DNA of 64,000 nt, from assembly GCF_001602525.1 (NCBI RefSeq), contig NZ_LSYT01000001.1, positions 682,001-746,000 of the forward strand, in the 5' to 3' direction. The notes beneath the pieces are model-generated. The model was not told the DNA's origin. It was given only the letters and a program-made list of their open reading frames with translations, and did no database searches. Numbering within the stretch: position 1 is the stretch's first letter; each line of letters begins with the position of its first letter. The translations under genes and the position numbers were made by a program. Shown here piece by piece: positions 54,939 through 62,832 of the stretch. This DNA is from Flavobacterium chilense (GTDB lineage: Bacteria; Bacteroidota; Bacteroidia; Flavobacteriales; Flavobacteriaceae).

Positions 54939-55520
54939 GTGGAACATAGCAATATCGAGTATATTAGTTCTATAAAGAACGGAAACGAAGCTGCTTTTGA
55001 AAAGGTTTTTAAAATGTATTTTAGAAACCTTCATGCTTTTGCCTATACTTTTATGAAAGATGATATCATTGCCGAAGAGATCGTACAAAATGTATTTTTT
55101 AGGATTTGGGAGAAAAAAGATCAACTTCAAATCGATGATTCATTAAAGGCTTATCTCTACAGATCGGTTCATAATGAAAGTCTAAACCATCTCAAACATT
55201 TAAAAATAAAGACCTCTTTTCAGCTACAATATTCAGGCAGTATGGAATCTGCAAATCAGGATGCATCCAACCAGATGATTGCTACTGAACTCGAAAAAGA
55301 TATTCAAAAAGCAATTAACGAGTTACCACAGCAATGCCGCACCATTTTTCAAATGAGTCGTTTTGAACAACTCAAATACCAGCAAATTGCCGATCAATTG
55401 AATATTTCGGTAAAAACAGTTGAAAATCAAATGGGTAAAGCCCTTAAAGTATTGCGATCTAAACTGGTTGAATATCTTCCATTCCTGCTGCACTTATTAT
55501 ATTTAATCCGAAGATCATGA
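54939..55520 (+). CDS. ECF RNA polymerase sigma factor (second system)
   Basis: 193 residues from GTG 54939. An upstream TTG at 54915 lies inside the promoter element. Sigma region 2 (FEKVFKMYFRNLHAFAYTFM, IAEEIVQNVFFRIWEKKDQL) and region 4 (ELPQQCRTIFQMSRFEQLKY, QQIADQLNISVKTVENQMGK). The stop overlaps the FecR gene start (ATGA). It has a house-keeping type promoter of its own inside an operon that is itself probably controlled by an ECF promoter at 52882. Confidence 0.92.
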   Translation: MEHSNIEYISSIKNGNEAAFEKVFKMYFRNLHAFAYTFMKDDIIAEEIVQNVFFRIWEKKDQLQIDDSLKAYLYRSVHNESLNHLKHLKIKTSFQLQYSGSMESANQDASNQMIATELEKDIQKAINELPQQCRTIFQMSRFEQLKYQQIADQLNISVKTVENQMGKALKVLRSKLVEYLPFLLHLLYLIRRS

Positions 55521-56500
55521 GCCAGAACAATATGAATATGAACGATGATTTACTAGTGAAATATCTAGTTGGCGAAACTGATGCAACCGAAAATGCAGCA
55601 GTAGAAAATTGGCTTGACGCCGATGAAAAAAACCTGAATTACTACAATGGTTTAAAAAAGATATGGGAAGACAGTCTTGTGCTTGCTGCCGAAAATAAAA
55701 CTGTAGATGAAGATGCTGCCTGGAAACGGCTGCAAAACCGCATTCATGAAAAAGAGGTTCCGGTACTAACTCCTAAAAAATCTTCAACACATTGGCTTCG
55801 CATTGTTGCCTCTATTGTTCTAATTAGCACATTAGGATGGTTAGGGTATTCTTATTTCGAAAACAAATCAGCTAATACATTAATCCGCATATATGCATCA
55901 AACACTACTCTAAACGATACTTTACCAGATGGTACAACGGTCACTTTAAACAAAAATTCATCAATATCTTATACCAGCAGGTTTACAGGTAAAACCCGTC
56001 CTGTTACATTAAAAGGAGAAGCTTTTTTTAATGTTTCTCCAGATAAAACAAAACCGTTTATCATTCAAATTAACGATGTTACAGTACAAGTTGTAGGAAC
56101 CTCTTTTAATGTGAAAAACAAAAACGGAAAAACAACCGTAGATGTTGAAACCGGAATTGTAAAAGTGAGCAAAAACAAAGATCAGGTAGAATTAATACAC
56201 GGTGAAAAAGTAATTATTTCTGATCAAAAACCGGAGTTATTAAAAAGCATCAGCAAAGGCAGATTGTACAACTATTATCGCAATAAGGAGCTCGTTTGTG
56301 ATGAAACTCCTTTAGGGGAATTAGTTGAGGCACTTAATGAAATATACAATGTCAATATCATTATTAAAAATCCTTCATTAAAAGAAAAACCATTAACCAC
56401 TGTATTTAAAGATCAATCATTAGATCAGGTTTTAGAAGTAATTCAGGAAACCTTCAGGATTGAAATTGAACACAAAAACAACCAAATTATATTAGAGTAA
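55517..56500 (+). CDS. FecR-family anti-sigma factor (second system)
   Basis: 327 residues. Cytoplasmic N-terminus (LLVKYLVGETDATENAAVEN), membrane helix (about 95-112, WLRIVASIVLISTLGWLGYS), periplasmic FecR domain (NDTLPDGTTVTLNKNSSISY, LKGEAFFNVSP, VQVVGTSFNVKNK) and DUF4974 C-terminus (CDETPLGELVEALNEIYNVN, QSLDQVLEVIQETFRIEI). Partner of the overlapping sigma gene. The next gene, 11 bases on, encodes an STN-domain protein rather than a TonB receptor. Confidence 0.93.
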   Translation: MSQNNMNMNDDLLVKYLVGETDATENAAVENWLDADEKNLNYYNGLKKIWEDSLVLAAENKTVDEDAAWKRLQNRIHEKEVPVLTPKKSSTHWLRIVASIVLISTLGWLGYSYFENKSANTLIRIYASNTTLNDTLPDGTTVTLNKNSSISYTSRFTGKTRPVTLKGEAFFNVSPDKTKPFIIQINDVTVQVVGTSFNVKNKNGKTTVDVETGIVKVSKNKDQVELIHGEKVIISDQKPELLKSISKGRLYNYYRNKELVCDETPLGELVEALNEIYNVNIIIKNPSLKEKPLTTVFKDQSLDQVLEVIQETFRIEIEHKNNQIILE

Positions 56501-56511
56501 TTCTTTCGTAT

Positions 56512-58275
56512 ATGCCTGCCAACTCCAAATTTAATTTTTTACTACTTTTATTTTTACTGCTTTCAGGTGCTTTTTTCAGCACTCATGCCCAATCTATGTT
56601 AGATACCGAAATGTCTGTCGATGCAGATCAAAAACCACTGGGTCATATTTTAGATTTAATGGAGCAAAAAGCAAATTTTAGATTTGCTTACTACAGTAAA
56701 CTCGTTGTAAAAGACAGTACTGTTAGCATTCATGCCAAACAATCTACAATAAAAGATGTTTTGGACCAGTTACTGGGTAGTAAATATGAATACAAAGAAT
56801 CAAAAGGTTTTATTATTCTGCGTTATGCACCTTTAGAACTTGCACTTGTATTAGAAAAAAACAGTGTAGTGGGCGAACATCAGGTTGTAAACGGCTACAT
56901 AATGGATATTAAAACCAACAAACGGATTGAAAATGCCAGTGTCTATGAAAAGAATGCTTTGCAGTCTACCTTAACAGATAAAGAAGGCTTTTTTGAACTT
57001 CGGCTTAAAAATGTACCCGAAACCATCGAGCTGACGGTTGTAAAAGAAAACTACAAAACTATTACCACCATTTTTCTCTCGGAAATTAAAATACAAATGG
57101 GTTCCAGAAAATCATCATCAGATTATGTCGATGGCGATTTCTCGGCAGTTGAACGAACGGGAATTGGTCGTTTCTTTATTTCTTCCAAACAAAAAATACA
57201 ATCACTTAACTTGGGCGGATTTATTTCTAACGCTCCTGTACAAGCTTCTTTAATTCCAAGTTTAAGTACACGAGGCATGATGAATTCACAGATTAACAGT
57301 AGTTTTTCTCTTAACTTATTAGGAGGATATACAGGCGGTGTCAGAGGTTTAGAAATAGCTGGTCTTTATAATATTGACCGAATGAATGTCAATGCATTGC
57401 AAATGGCCGGTATCTTTAATACCGTTGGAGGTTCTGTAAATGGAGTTCAGTTAGCCGGAATCTATAATAATGTATTTGGTGATCTGAAAGGCTTGCAAAT
57501 GAGCGGCATTCATAACAGCGTAAAAGGTTCGCAGGTTGGTCTGCAAATAAGCGGGATTTATAACAATGTACATAAAGATTCTAAAGGCATTCAAATGTCG
57601 GCTATTCATAATACCGTAAAAGGTTCTCAAAATGGATTGCAGATTTCCGGTATTTATAATACCGGAAATGAAAAAGTTCGCGGTGTTCAGATCGCCGGAC
57701 TTTTTAATTATGCCAAAGAACTCGATGGTGTTCAGTTAGCGTTAGTTAATTTCACCAATTCGCCATCAGGTTATAGTTTTGGATTATTAAATTTTAAGAA
57801 GGATGGCTACCAAAAAATCAGTGTTACCAGTAATGAAATATCAGATATAAATGTTGCAGTAAAAACAGGAGATAATAAACTTTATACCATTTTGATGGCA
57901 GGAAGAAGCGATCGAAATAATGAAGAAAAACTAAGCTCTTTTGGAATAGGATTAGGAAAAAACATTCTTTTAGGAAACCGTTTTACTTATAATCCTGAAA
58001 TCAGTATGCAATATCTTTATCTAGGCAATTGGGATTACTATAACTTTTTATACAAATTCGATGCTCCTTTTACCTTTCGGATATTCAAAGGTGTTGCCCT
58101 GTCTGCAGGACCTTCTTTTAATATTTATTCATCCGACAAAAGAGATAAAAACACTCCTGACAATAATCCGTCAACTTTTGTACAGGATCGAACCGAGCGT
58201 TATAGTATCATAAAAGATAATGGCAAAGGTATGCTCGGATGGGTGGGCTGGAGTTTTGGCTTAACTTTCTTTTAA
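56512..58275 (+). CDS. STN-domain protein with GxQ surface repeats, sigma/FecR partner
   Basis: 587 residues. Signal peptide (1-27, STHAQS). STN domain (about 35-105, QKPLGHILDLMEQKANFRFA, STIKDVLDQLLGSKYEYKES). A carboxypeptidase-regulatory-like domain (about 125-195, VNGYIMDIKTNKRIENASVY). Then about nine copies of a 20-residue repeat G-[VL]-Q-[ILM]-[SA]-G-[IL]-[YH]-N (for example KGLQMSGIHNSVKGSQVGLQ, residues about 275-425), as in LA_2272-type surface repeat proteins, and a beta-barrel C-terminus ending GWSFGLTFF. It has the FecR-contacting module of a TonB receptor but no plug, so it may be a new kind of outer-membrane sensor. Confidence 0.8.
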   Translation: MPANSKFNFLLLLFLLLSGAFFSTHAQSMLDTEMSVDADQKPLGHILDLMEQKANFRFAYYSKLVVKDSTVSIHAKQSTIKDVLDQLLGSKYEYKESKGFIILRYAPLELALVLEKNSVVGEHQVVNGYIMDIKTNKRIENASVYEKNALQSTLTDKEGFFELRLKNVPETIELTVVKENYKTITTIFLSEIKIQMGSRKSSSDYVDGDFSAVERTGIGRFFISSKQKIQSLNLGGFISNAPVQASLIPSLSTRGMMNSQINSSFSLNLLGGYTGGVRGLEIAGLYNIDRMNVNALQMAGIFNTVGGSVNGVQLAGIYNNVFGDLKGLQMSGIHNSVKGSQVGLQISGIYNNVHKDSKGIQMSAIHNTVKGSQNGLQISGIYNTGNEKVRGVQIAGLFNYAKELDGVQLALVNFTNSPSGYSFGLLNFKKDGYQKISVTSNEISDINVAVKTGDNKLYTILMAGRSDRNNEEKLSSFGIGLGKNILLGNRFTYNPEISMQYLYLGNWDYYNFLYKFDAPFTFRIFKGVALSAGPSFNIYSSDKRDKNTPDNNPSTFVQDRTERYSIIKDNGKGMLGWVGWSFGLTFF

Positions 58276-58331
58276 TATCAGGAACAGGCTTAGTATATTT
58301 ACTTTTAAAACTTTTTATTGGCAACTAGAAA

Positions 58332-58763
58332 ATGGAAGAACTTTCAACAGACAACCTTAAACATCTTATAGAACTTGTTTTAGAGTTTTGGGATGATTGT
58401 GAATTTGAAGAAGAATTTGAGAATTATAAAGCGATAATAGGTTCCACAAATGAAATTTGTTATTTGTATAAGGCTCAGGAACATTATGTAGGATTTTTGC
58501 ATATCAGCATCCGAAATGATTATGTCGAAGGTGCAACAGATTTACCCATTGCCTACCTCGAGGCAATTTATGTGAAACCGGATTATCAAAAACAGGGAAT
58601 TGCAAAAAAAATGATTGATTTTGCAGAAAACTGGTGCAGGGAAAAAGGTTATAAACAACTGGCTTCTGATACAAGCACAACGAATAATGCCAGTATAGAT
58701 TTTCACAAAAAAATTGGTTTTACAGAAGTAGAACGCATTGTTTGTTTTATAAAAGATCTATAA
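58332..58763 (+). CDS. GNAT acetyltransferase, aminoglycoside 6'-N-acetyltransferase-like
   Basis: 143 residues, one GNAT domain. The acetyl-CoA motif is VKPDYQKQGIAKKMIDFAE (about 77-95). The pattern VGFLHISIRNDYVEGATDLP, IAYLEAIYV, LASDTSTTNNASIDFHKKIG, FTEVERIVCFIKDL resembles the AAC(6')-I group in order and spacing (YVxG...YLE.IYV, ASD...N..S...H...GF.E.ER.V.F.K). So it may acetylate aminoglycosides, but short GNAT proteins have many substrates and similarity is by eye. It is not in a resistance cassette or next to mobile genes. Confidence 0.75.
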   Translation: MEELSTDNLKHLIELVLEFWDDCEFEEEFENYKAIIGSTNEICYLYKAQEHYVGFLHISIRNDYVEGATDLPIAYLEAIYVKPDYQKQGIAKKMIDFAENWCREKGYKQLASDTSTTNNASIDFHKKIGFTEVERIVCFIKDL

Positions 58764-58871
58764 GTTGATTATTACTCTAATTAACTGACTGAGTTAACAA
58801 TCTTCTTACTGTTGCTTTAAAACTTTTAATTCTATTATGCTATATTTACCATTTAAAGTGAATTTTAGATT

Positions 58872-59456
58872 ATGGAAGATTTTTTAATTGGCATCGGGAA
58901 AAGATTAAAAGAAATCAGAAAGAAAAATGCCTTAACGATACACGAAGTAGCCAATAGAGCCGGAGTCAGCAACGGACTAATTTCAAGAATTGAAAATGGC
59001 AGAACCATTCCTTCCCTACCCGTTTTAATTGAACTCATACATTCTTTAGATACTGATGTTACTTATTTTTTTGAAGGCGTAAAAAATATAAAAAATGCCA
59101 AATTCATTCATATCAAAAAAGAGGATTATCAAAAAATAGAAAAAGAAGACAGATCAGAAACCAAAGGTTTTAATTACTATCATATTTTTAGTAAAAGCAT
59201 TAATTCTATTGGTTTTGAAGCTGTAATTCTTGAAGTAGAGCCCGGAAGTAAACGTGATAAAGTTATTACTGATGCCTGGGAATTTAAATATATTATCAAA
59301 GGCAGTGTAACCTACATTATAGATGATGTTGAGGTTCTTGTCAATGAAGGTGATTCAATATGCTTTAACGGAAGACTTCCGCACGTTCCCGAAAACAGAA
59401 CACAGGAAAATTGTGTGATGCTTGTGCTTTATTTTTATTCTGAAAGTAATAGTTAG
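58872..59456 (+). CDS. XRE-cupin transcriptional regulator
   Basis: 194 residues. HTH domain (about 5-65, IGKRLKEIRKKNALTIHEVA, NRAGVSNGLISRIENGRTIP) and C-terminal cupin (about 115-190, EAVILEVEPGSKRDKVITDA, WEFKYIIKGSVTYIIDDVEV, EGDSICFNGRLPHVPEN). Regulators of this class bind a small ligand in the cupin and control nearby catabolic genes. The adjacent convergent genes (59711-63990) may be the targets, by position only. Ends before a palindromic element. Confidence 0.9.
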   Translation: MEDFLIGIGKRLKEIRKKNALTIHEVANRAGVSNGLISRIENGRTIPSLPVLIELIHSLDTDVTYFFEGVKNIKNAKFIHIKKEDYQKIEKEDRSETKGFNYYHIFSKSINSIGFEAVILEVEPGSKRDKVITDAWEFKYIIKGSVTYIIDDVEVLVNEGDSICFNGRLPHVPENRTQENCVMLVLYFYSESNS

Positions 59457-59473
59457 AGGTTTGAATCGCAAAG

Positions 59474-59591
59474 AACGCAAAGATTTTTTAGCCACGAATT
59501 CAAGAATTATTTTTAATTTCAAAGATTATCAAAAATAATTCGTGAATTCGTGGCTATTATTCTATCCATATAATTTTGTGAACTTTGCGTT
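59474..59591. repeat. Nested palindromic repeat element, family 2
   Basis: Outer ends AACGCAAAG (59474-59482) and CTTTGCGTT (59583-59591). Inside, a long hairpin TAGCCACGAATTC...AATTATTTTT (59489-59515) against GAATTCGTGGCTA (right arm ending 59556), near-perfect over about 26 base pairs. No coding capacity. It follows the XRE-cupin gene and may also stop its transcription. Confidence 0.75.
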
Positions 59592-59645
59592 TTTAAAAGT
59601 CTTTACTGTAAAAAAACTTTCGTGCTTTACGGTTAAATAAGAAAT

Positions 59646-59682
59646 CAAAAAGGTTACCTCCAAAACGGAGATAACCTTAAAA
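59646..59682 (-). terminator. Terminator of the phosphodiesterase gene
   Basis: AAGGTTA / TAACCTT stem with inner CTCC / GGAG around an AAAAC loop, 29 bases past the minus-strand stop and followed by Ts on that strand. Confidence 0.85.
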
Positions 59683-59710
59683 AAACAAAAAACACAATTC
59701 TAAATATAAT

Positions 59711-61393
59711 TTAATTTCCTGCAGGAAGCCAGGAACGTCCGTCTAATGACCATCCTGAGTTGATTGGTACTCCAAACCATTGCAAAGATGAATAAGCAAT
59801 ATCTACCATTTTTGGAACAACTCCTGTAGCAGTTCCGCATTTTAAAGATGCTGTACTGGTTGTCCAGGTTGGCGTAGCAGGAAAAATAAGGTTTACTTGT
59901 TTTGAACTTGAATCTGTAAAACTGTTTCCGGATCCGTTATCTCCTTTCCAATATCCTATAAGATTTAAATAATCAGGATGCGAAGACGTAACAGATGAAC
60001 AGGTATAATTAAAAATTGAAGCTTCATAAAGGGCTTTATTCCAAACACGAACTTCAGCAATATTACCGTTTACATTTGCACCATAAGTTAACGTTCCGTC
60101 TTGTCCAACAGCAAAAGGCAATCCTGAAGTCAGGCTTCCAAAACTGTCTACAATAGTTGCCTGACCTACAAATGCGCCGTCTTGATACGTTTTTACTAAT
60201 TTAGCTGAGCGATCTACCACTAAGGTCAAATGATGCCATTTGCCGTCATTGATTGTTCCTCCTGATATATCAACACGATTCTGAGTATCGCCAATATTTA
60301 CTTTCCAGGTTCCTCCGGTATTGGCACATATTACAAATCCGCGATTTTTACCGCTTACCCAGTTTTTATTAGAAACTATTGATGGATCACTTGAATAACC
60401 TGAGGTTTTTATTCTGCACTCGACAGTAAAACTTGAAGTTCCGAAATTGTAAAGCGCATTATTTGTTGAAACATAAATGCTATTGGTATTAAAATTGGCA
60501 AATTTACCAGTAACAGATGTTGCAGGATCAACCGGTTTTTCAATTTTAGTCGAAGTGAAATTCTTATTATTGAAGATCGTAAAAATATTGCGTTCTTCAT
60601 AAGATGTTCCGCCGTGAGATCCAGTTGAGCCGGTAACAATTCCGCCATGATCCGGTGCAACGATAACCAGCCAGTCTTCATTGGCATAATTAGGTCTGTT
60701 TTTTAAAGCTGTCAGGATTTCTCCGATATAACCATCTGTAGTTTCAATAGACGACTTATATTGCGGAACATTGATCGAAAATCCGTAGCTGTGGCCTGCA
60801 TGATCGACATCATCAAAATGCAGGAATAAAGCATCCGGATTGTCATTTGTAAGTGCAGAAACCACCTCATTTTTAACCGCTAAATCGGTCGTTAGTGTTT
60901 TTTCAACATCAATTCCGTCAACGATGTACGTATTGATTGGCGCCCAATGTACAATTGACATTGTCTTTAATCCCGAGTTATAAGTCTCCAGACGTTTTAG
61001 AAAGTTTGGATAAGTTCCAAAATTCGGACTTGAAAATGAATTGTCTGTTACTCCGTGTTTTAAATGCGTAACACCGCTTAACATAGTAGACCAGCCGTTT
61101 CCGCTCCAGGTTGGAGCTTCTGTTAAAGCATCAAGACTGTAAACTGAATTAGAAAGTAAACCGTGTACATTTGGTGTATTTGCAGCCATTAAAGCATCAC
61201 CACGGCAGCCATCGATACCAATAATCAGTAATTTTTTAGTACCGCTGCTTAACGCAGATTTACCTGTTTTTGAAATCGTTTTTGCATTTACTGCATTCTC
61301 ATCGCTCGCAAGCGTTGTATCATTGGTACATGAAGTGACTAAAAGCACACTTGCAAGAATTGTAACGTAACTTAATCTAAAAATCTTTTTCAT
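59711..61393 (-). CDS. LamG-containing type I phosphodiesterase / alkaline-phosphatase-superfamily lipoprotein
   Basis: 560 residues. Lipoprotein signal with C22 (LLVTSCTNDTT). The NPP/PhnA-like catalytic domain (about 52-290) has all metal ligands visible: D61 in IIGIDGCRGD, nucleophile T95 in APTWSGNGWS, D197 and H201 in DDVDHAGHS, D248-H249 in APDHGG, and H260. A LamG/concanavalin-like domain follows (about 300-490, FTVECRIKTSGYSSDPSIVS, WHHLTLVVDRSAKLVKTYQD, IAEVRVWNKAL), then a short Trp-rich tail. The fold fits phosphodiester or phosphonate substrates at the cell surface. With the two downstream-strand genes it suggests organophosphonate or phospholipid use. Confidence 0.85.
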   Translation of the reverse strand: MKKIFRLSYVTILASVLLVTSCTNDTTLASDENAVNAKTISKTGKSALSSGTKKLLIIGIDGCRGDALMAANTPNVHGLLSNSVYSLDALTEAPTWSGNGWSTMLSGVTHLKHGVTDNSFSSPNFGTYPNFLKRLETYNSGLKTMSIVHWAPINTYIVDGIDVEKTLTTDLAVKNEVVSALTNDNPDALFLHFDDVDHAGHSYGFSINVPQYKSSIETTDGYIGEILTALKNRPNYANEDWLVIVAPDHGGIVTGSTGSHGGTSYEERNIFTIFNNKNFTSTKIEKPVDPATSVTGKFANFNTNSIYVSTNNALYNFGTSSFTVECRIKTSGYSSDPSIVSNKNWVSGKNRGFVICANTGGTWKVNIGDTQNRVDISGGTINDGKWHHLTLVVDRSAKLVKTYQDGAFVGQATIVDSFGSLTSGLPFAVGQDGTLTYGANVNGNIAEVRVWNKALYEASIFNYTCSSVTSSHPDYLNLIGYWKGDNGSGNSFTDSSSKQVNLIFPATPTWTTSTASLKCGTATGVVPKMVDIAYSSLQWFGVPINSGWSLDGRSWLPAGN

Positions 61394-61525
61394 TGAATTG
61401 AATTATTTTATGGGTTACTATTAATTTACTTGTAAAACTTTTTCCTGCAGGGATTTAATTCTAACTAATTAGTTTAATTGTTTAACACATAGAAATACGT
61501 TTGTATTAAAACAGAACTTTTATTA

Positions 61526-61657
61526 AAAGCTTCAGCGGAGCGACATTGCGCAATATATGTCGCCTCGATGAGGCTTGCCAAAGGTCATCATCAAAAGCTA
61601 TAAATATAAAATCCCGCTGGGATTTGTTTTATATTCTTGATTAGCATTAGCGGCTAA
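61526..61657 (+). repeat. Direct repeat, unit 1
   Basis: Starts AAAGCTTCAGCGGAGCGACA, contains TGAGGCTTGCCAAAGGTCAT, a small palindrome AAATCCC-GCT-GGGATTT, and ends GATTAGCATTAGCGGCTAAA. Unit 2 matches it with few changes. Confidence 0.8.
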
Positions 61658-61725
61658 AAAACAGAACCTTTATTAAAAGCTCCTGCGAAGCGAAATACGT
61701 ATAACAATATATGATTCCCAATTTT

Positions 61726-61855
61726 AAAGCTCCAGCGGAGCGACATTGCGCAATATATATCGCCCCGATGAGGCTTGACAAAGGTCATCATCAAAAGCTA
61801 TAAATATAAAATCCGCCGGGATTTGTCTTGTACTTTTGATTAGCATTAGCGACTA
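61726..61855 (+). repeat. Direct repeat, unit 2
   Basis: Starts AAAGCTCCAGCGGAGCGACA and ends GATTAGCATTAGCGACTAAA. A partial, diverged start of a third unit (AAAGCTCCTGCGAAGCG) lies at about 61676. The GCTCCAGCGGAGC start is itself palindromic. Confidence 0.8.
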
Positions 61856-61886
61856 AATTCTATATTTCTATGTGTTTAAAAATATT

Positions 61887-62567
61887 TTAATTCATAATGC
61901 TGTATAGCGAAGCAAGAGAATCTAATATATAATCGGGTTTGGCTTCTTCGAGCTGTAATCTGGTTTGTGCTCCTGATAAAACCCCAATGGTAATGCCACA
62001 TTTAGCATTTTTGCCTTCTTCAATATCTATGGCAGAATCGCCTGCTTTGATTACCTTAGAAGCATCTGCAATATCAAAAAGCTGCATGGCTTTGAATATC
62101 ATATCAGGAAAAGGCCTTCCCTGCTCAACATCATCGGCTGTAATTAAAGCATCGTATTGAATGCCTTTTTCCCAATTTAATTTTTCTAATAATGCATGTG
62201 CAACCTGGCTGTTGTAACCTGTGTTTAAAACAACTTTTACACCATCATTTTTTAGGTTTTTCATGACGTTTTCAACTCCATCAATAGGCAAAACCTTTGC
62301 GGTTAAATATTCCTGATCCAGTATTTCGATAAAATATTCAAATATTTGGTCTGTTTTTTCTGTGTCGGTTATGTTGATGTATTTTAAGATGTCTTTTATA
62401 GCCTGGTATTTTTCTTTTCCTGCTCCTAATGACAAAACCAGCTCCAGCGATACATCGATCCCGAATTTATTAATGGATTTATGTAACGATTTGTATACTA
62501 TATTTTGCTCATTTACTGTTGTTCCTGCCATATCAAAAACAACCATTTCAATTTCATTCATTTTCAT
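61887..62567 (-). CDS. Phosphonatase-like HAD hydrolase (PhnX-like)
   Basis: 226 residues from ATG 62567. An ATG at 62600 would add 11 residues with no support. HAD motif I is VVFDMAGTT with nucleophile D12. LGAGKEKYQAIKDIL offers a lysine in the place of the Schiff-base Lys of phosphonoacetaldehyde hydrolase. Motif III and IV regions are GRPFPDMIFKAMQ and IKAGDSAIDIEEGKNAKCG. The DxAGTT and GRPxPDM features match phosphonatase-like hydrolases found beside FAD oxidoreductases, as here. It likely cleaves a carbon-phosphorus or phosphate bond in an aldehyde-type intermediate. Confidence 0.85.
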   Translation of the reverse strand: MKMNEIEMVVFDMAGTTVNEQNIVYKSLHKSINKFGIDVSLELVLSLGAGKEKYQAIKDILKYINITDTEKTDQIFEYFIEILDQEYLTAKVLPIDGVENVMKNLKNDGVKVVLNTGYNSQVAHALLEKLNWEKGIQYDALITADDVEQGRPFPDMIFKAMQLFDIADASKVIKAGDSAIDIEEGKNAKCGITIGVLSGAQTRLQLEEAKPDYILDSLASLYSIMN

Positions 62568-62641
62568 TTTGTGTGTATTTATTTTTTTGAGAACATGCAA
62601 TTTTACATGTTTTGAGAATATAGGTTAGTGTAATTATTTTT

Positions 62642-62776
62642 AACACATAGAAACATAGACTGCAATTCGTAAAAAAGACGTTTCACTCACAATAAATCGC
62701 ATAGTTATCTCTGTGAAAGAAATATATTTCTTTTTAACGTTCCTTTTTATACCTAAAATCTATGTTTCTATGTGTT
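62642..62776. repeat. Palindromic repeat element, family 1 (copy 3)
   Basis: 18-base perfect inverted ends AACACATAGAAACATAGA (62642-62659) and its complement (62759-62776). The inside shares AAAAGACGTTTCACT with copy 1 (AAAAGTCGTTTCACT). It lies between the HAD and oxidoreductase genes. Confidence 0.78.
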
Positions 62777-62832
62777 TAATTTTTCACGCAGTAATCTTTT
62801 CAATCCTTAATCTGTGACTATATTTCTTTAGC

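Larger units (their letters stand above)
61481..61880. repeat. Palindromic element, family 1 (copy 2), split by other repeats
   Basis: Ends TTTAACACATAGAAATA (61481-61497) and TATTTCTATGTGTTTAAA (61863-61880) match the ends of the element at 17821. The 365 bases between do not match that element and hold the direct repeats listed next. So this looks like an insertion into a family 1 element. It fills the gap between the phosphodiesterase and HAD genes. Confidence 0.65.

Noticed and set aside
61526..61855. Direct repeats as a CRISPR array
   Set aside because: Only two long (about 130 base) units, no short regular repeat/spacer pattern and no cas genes.
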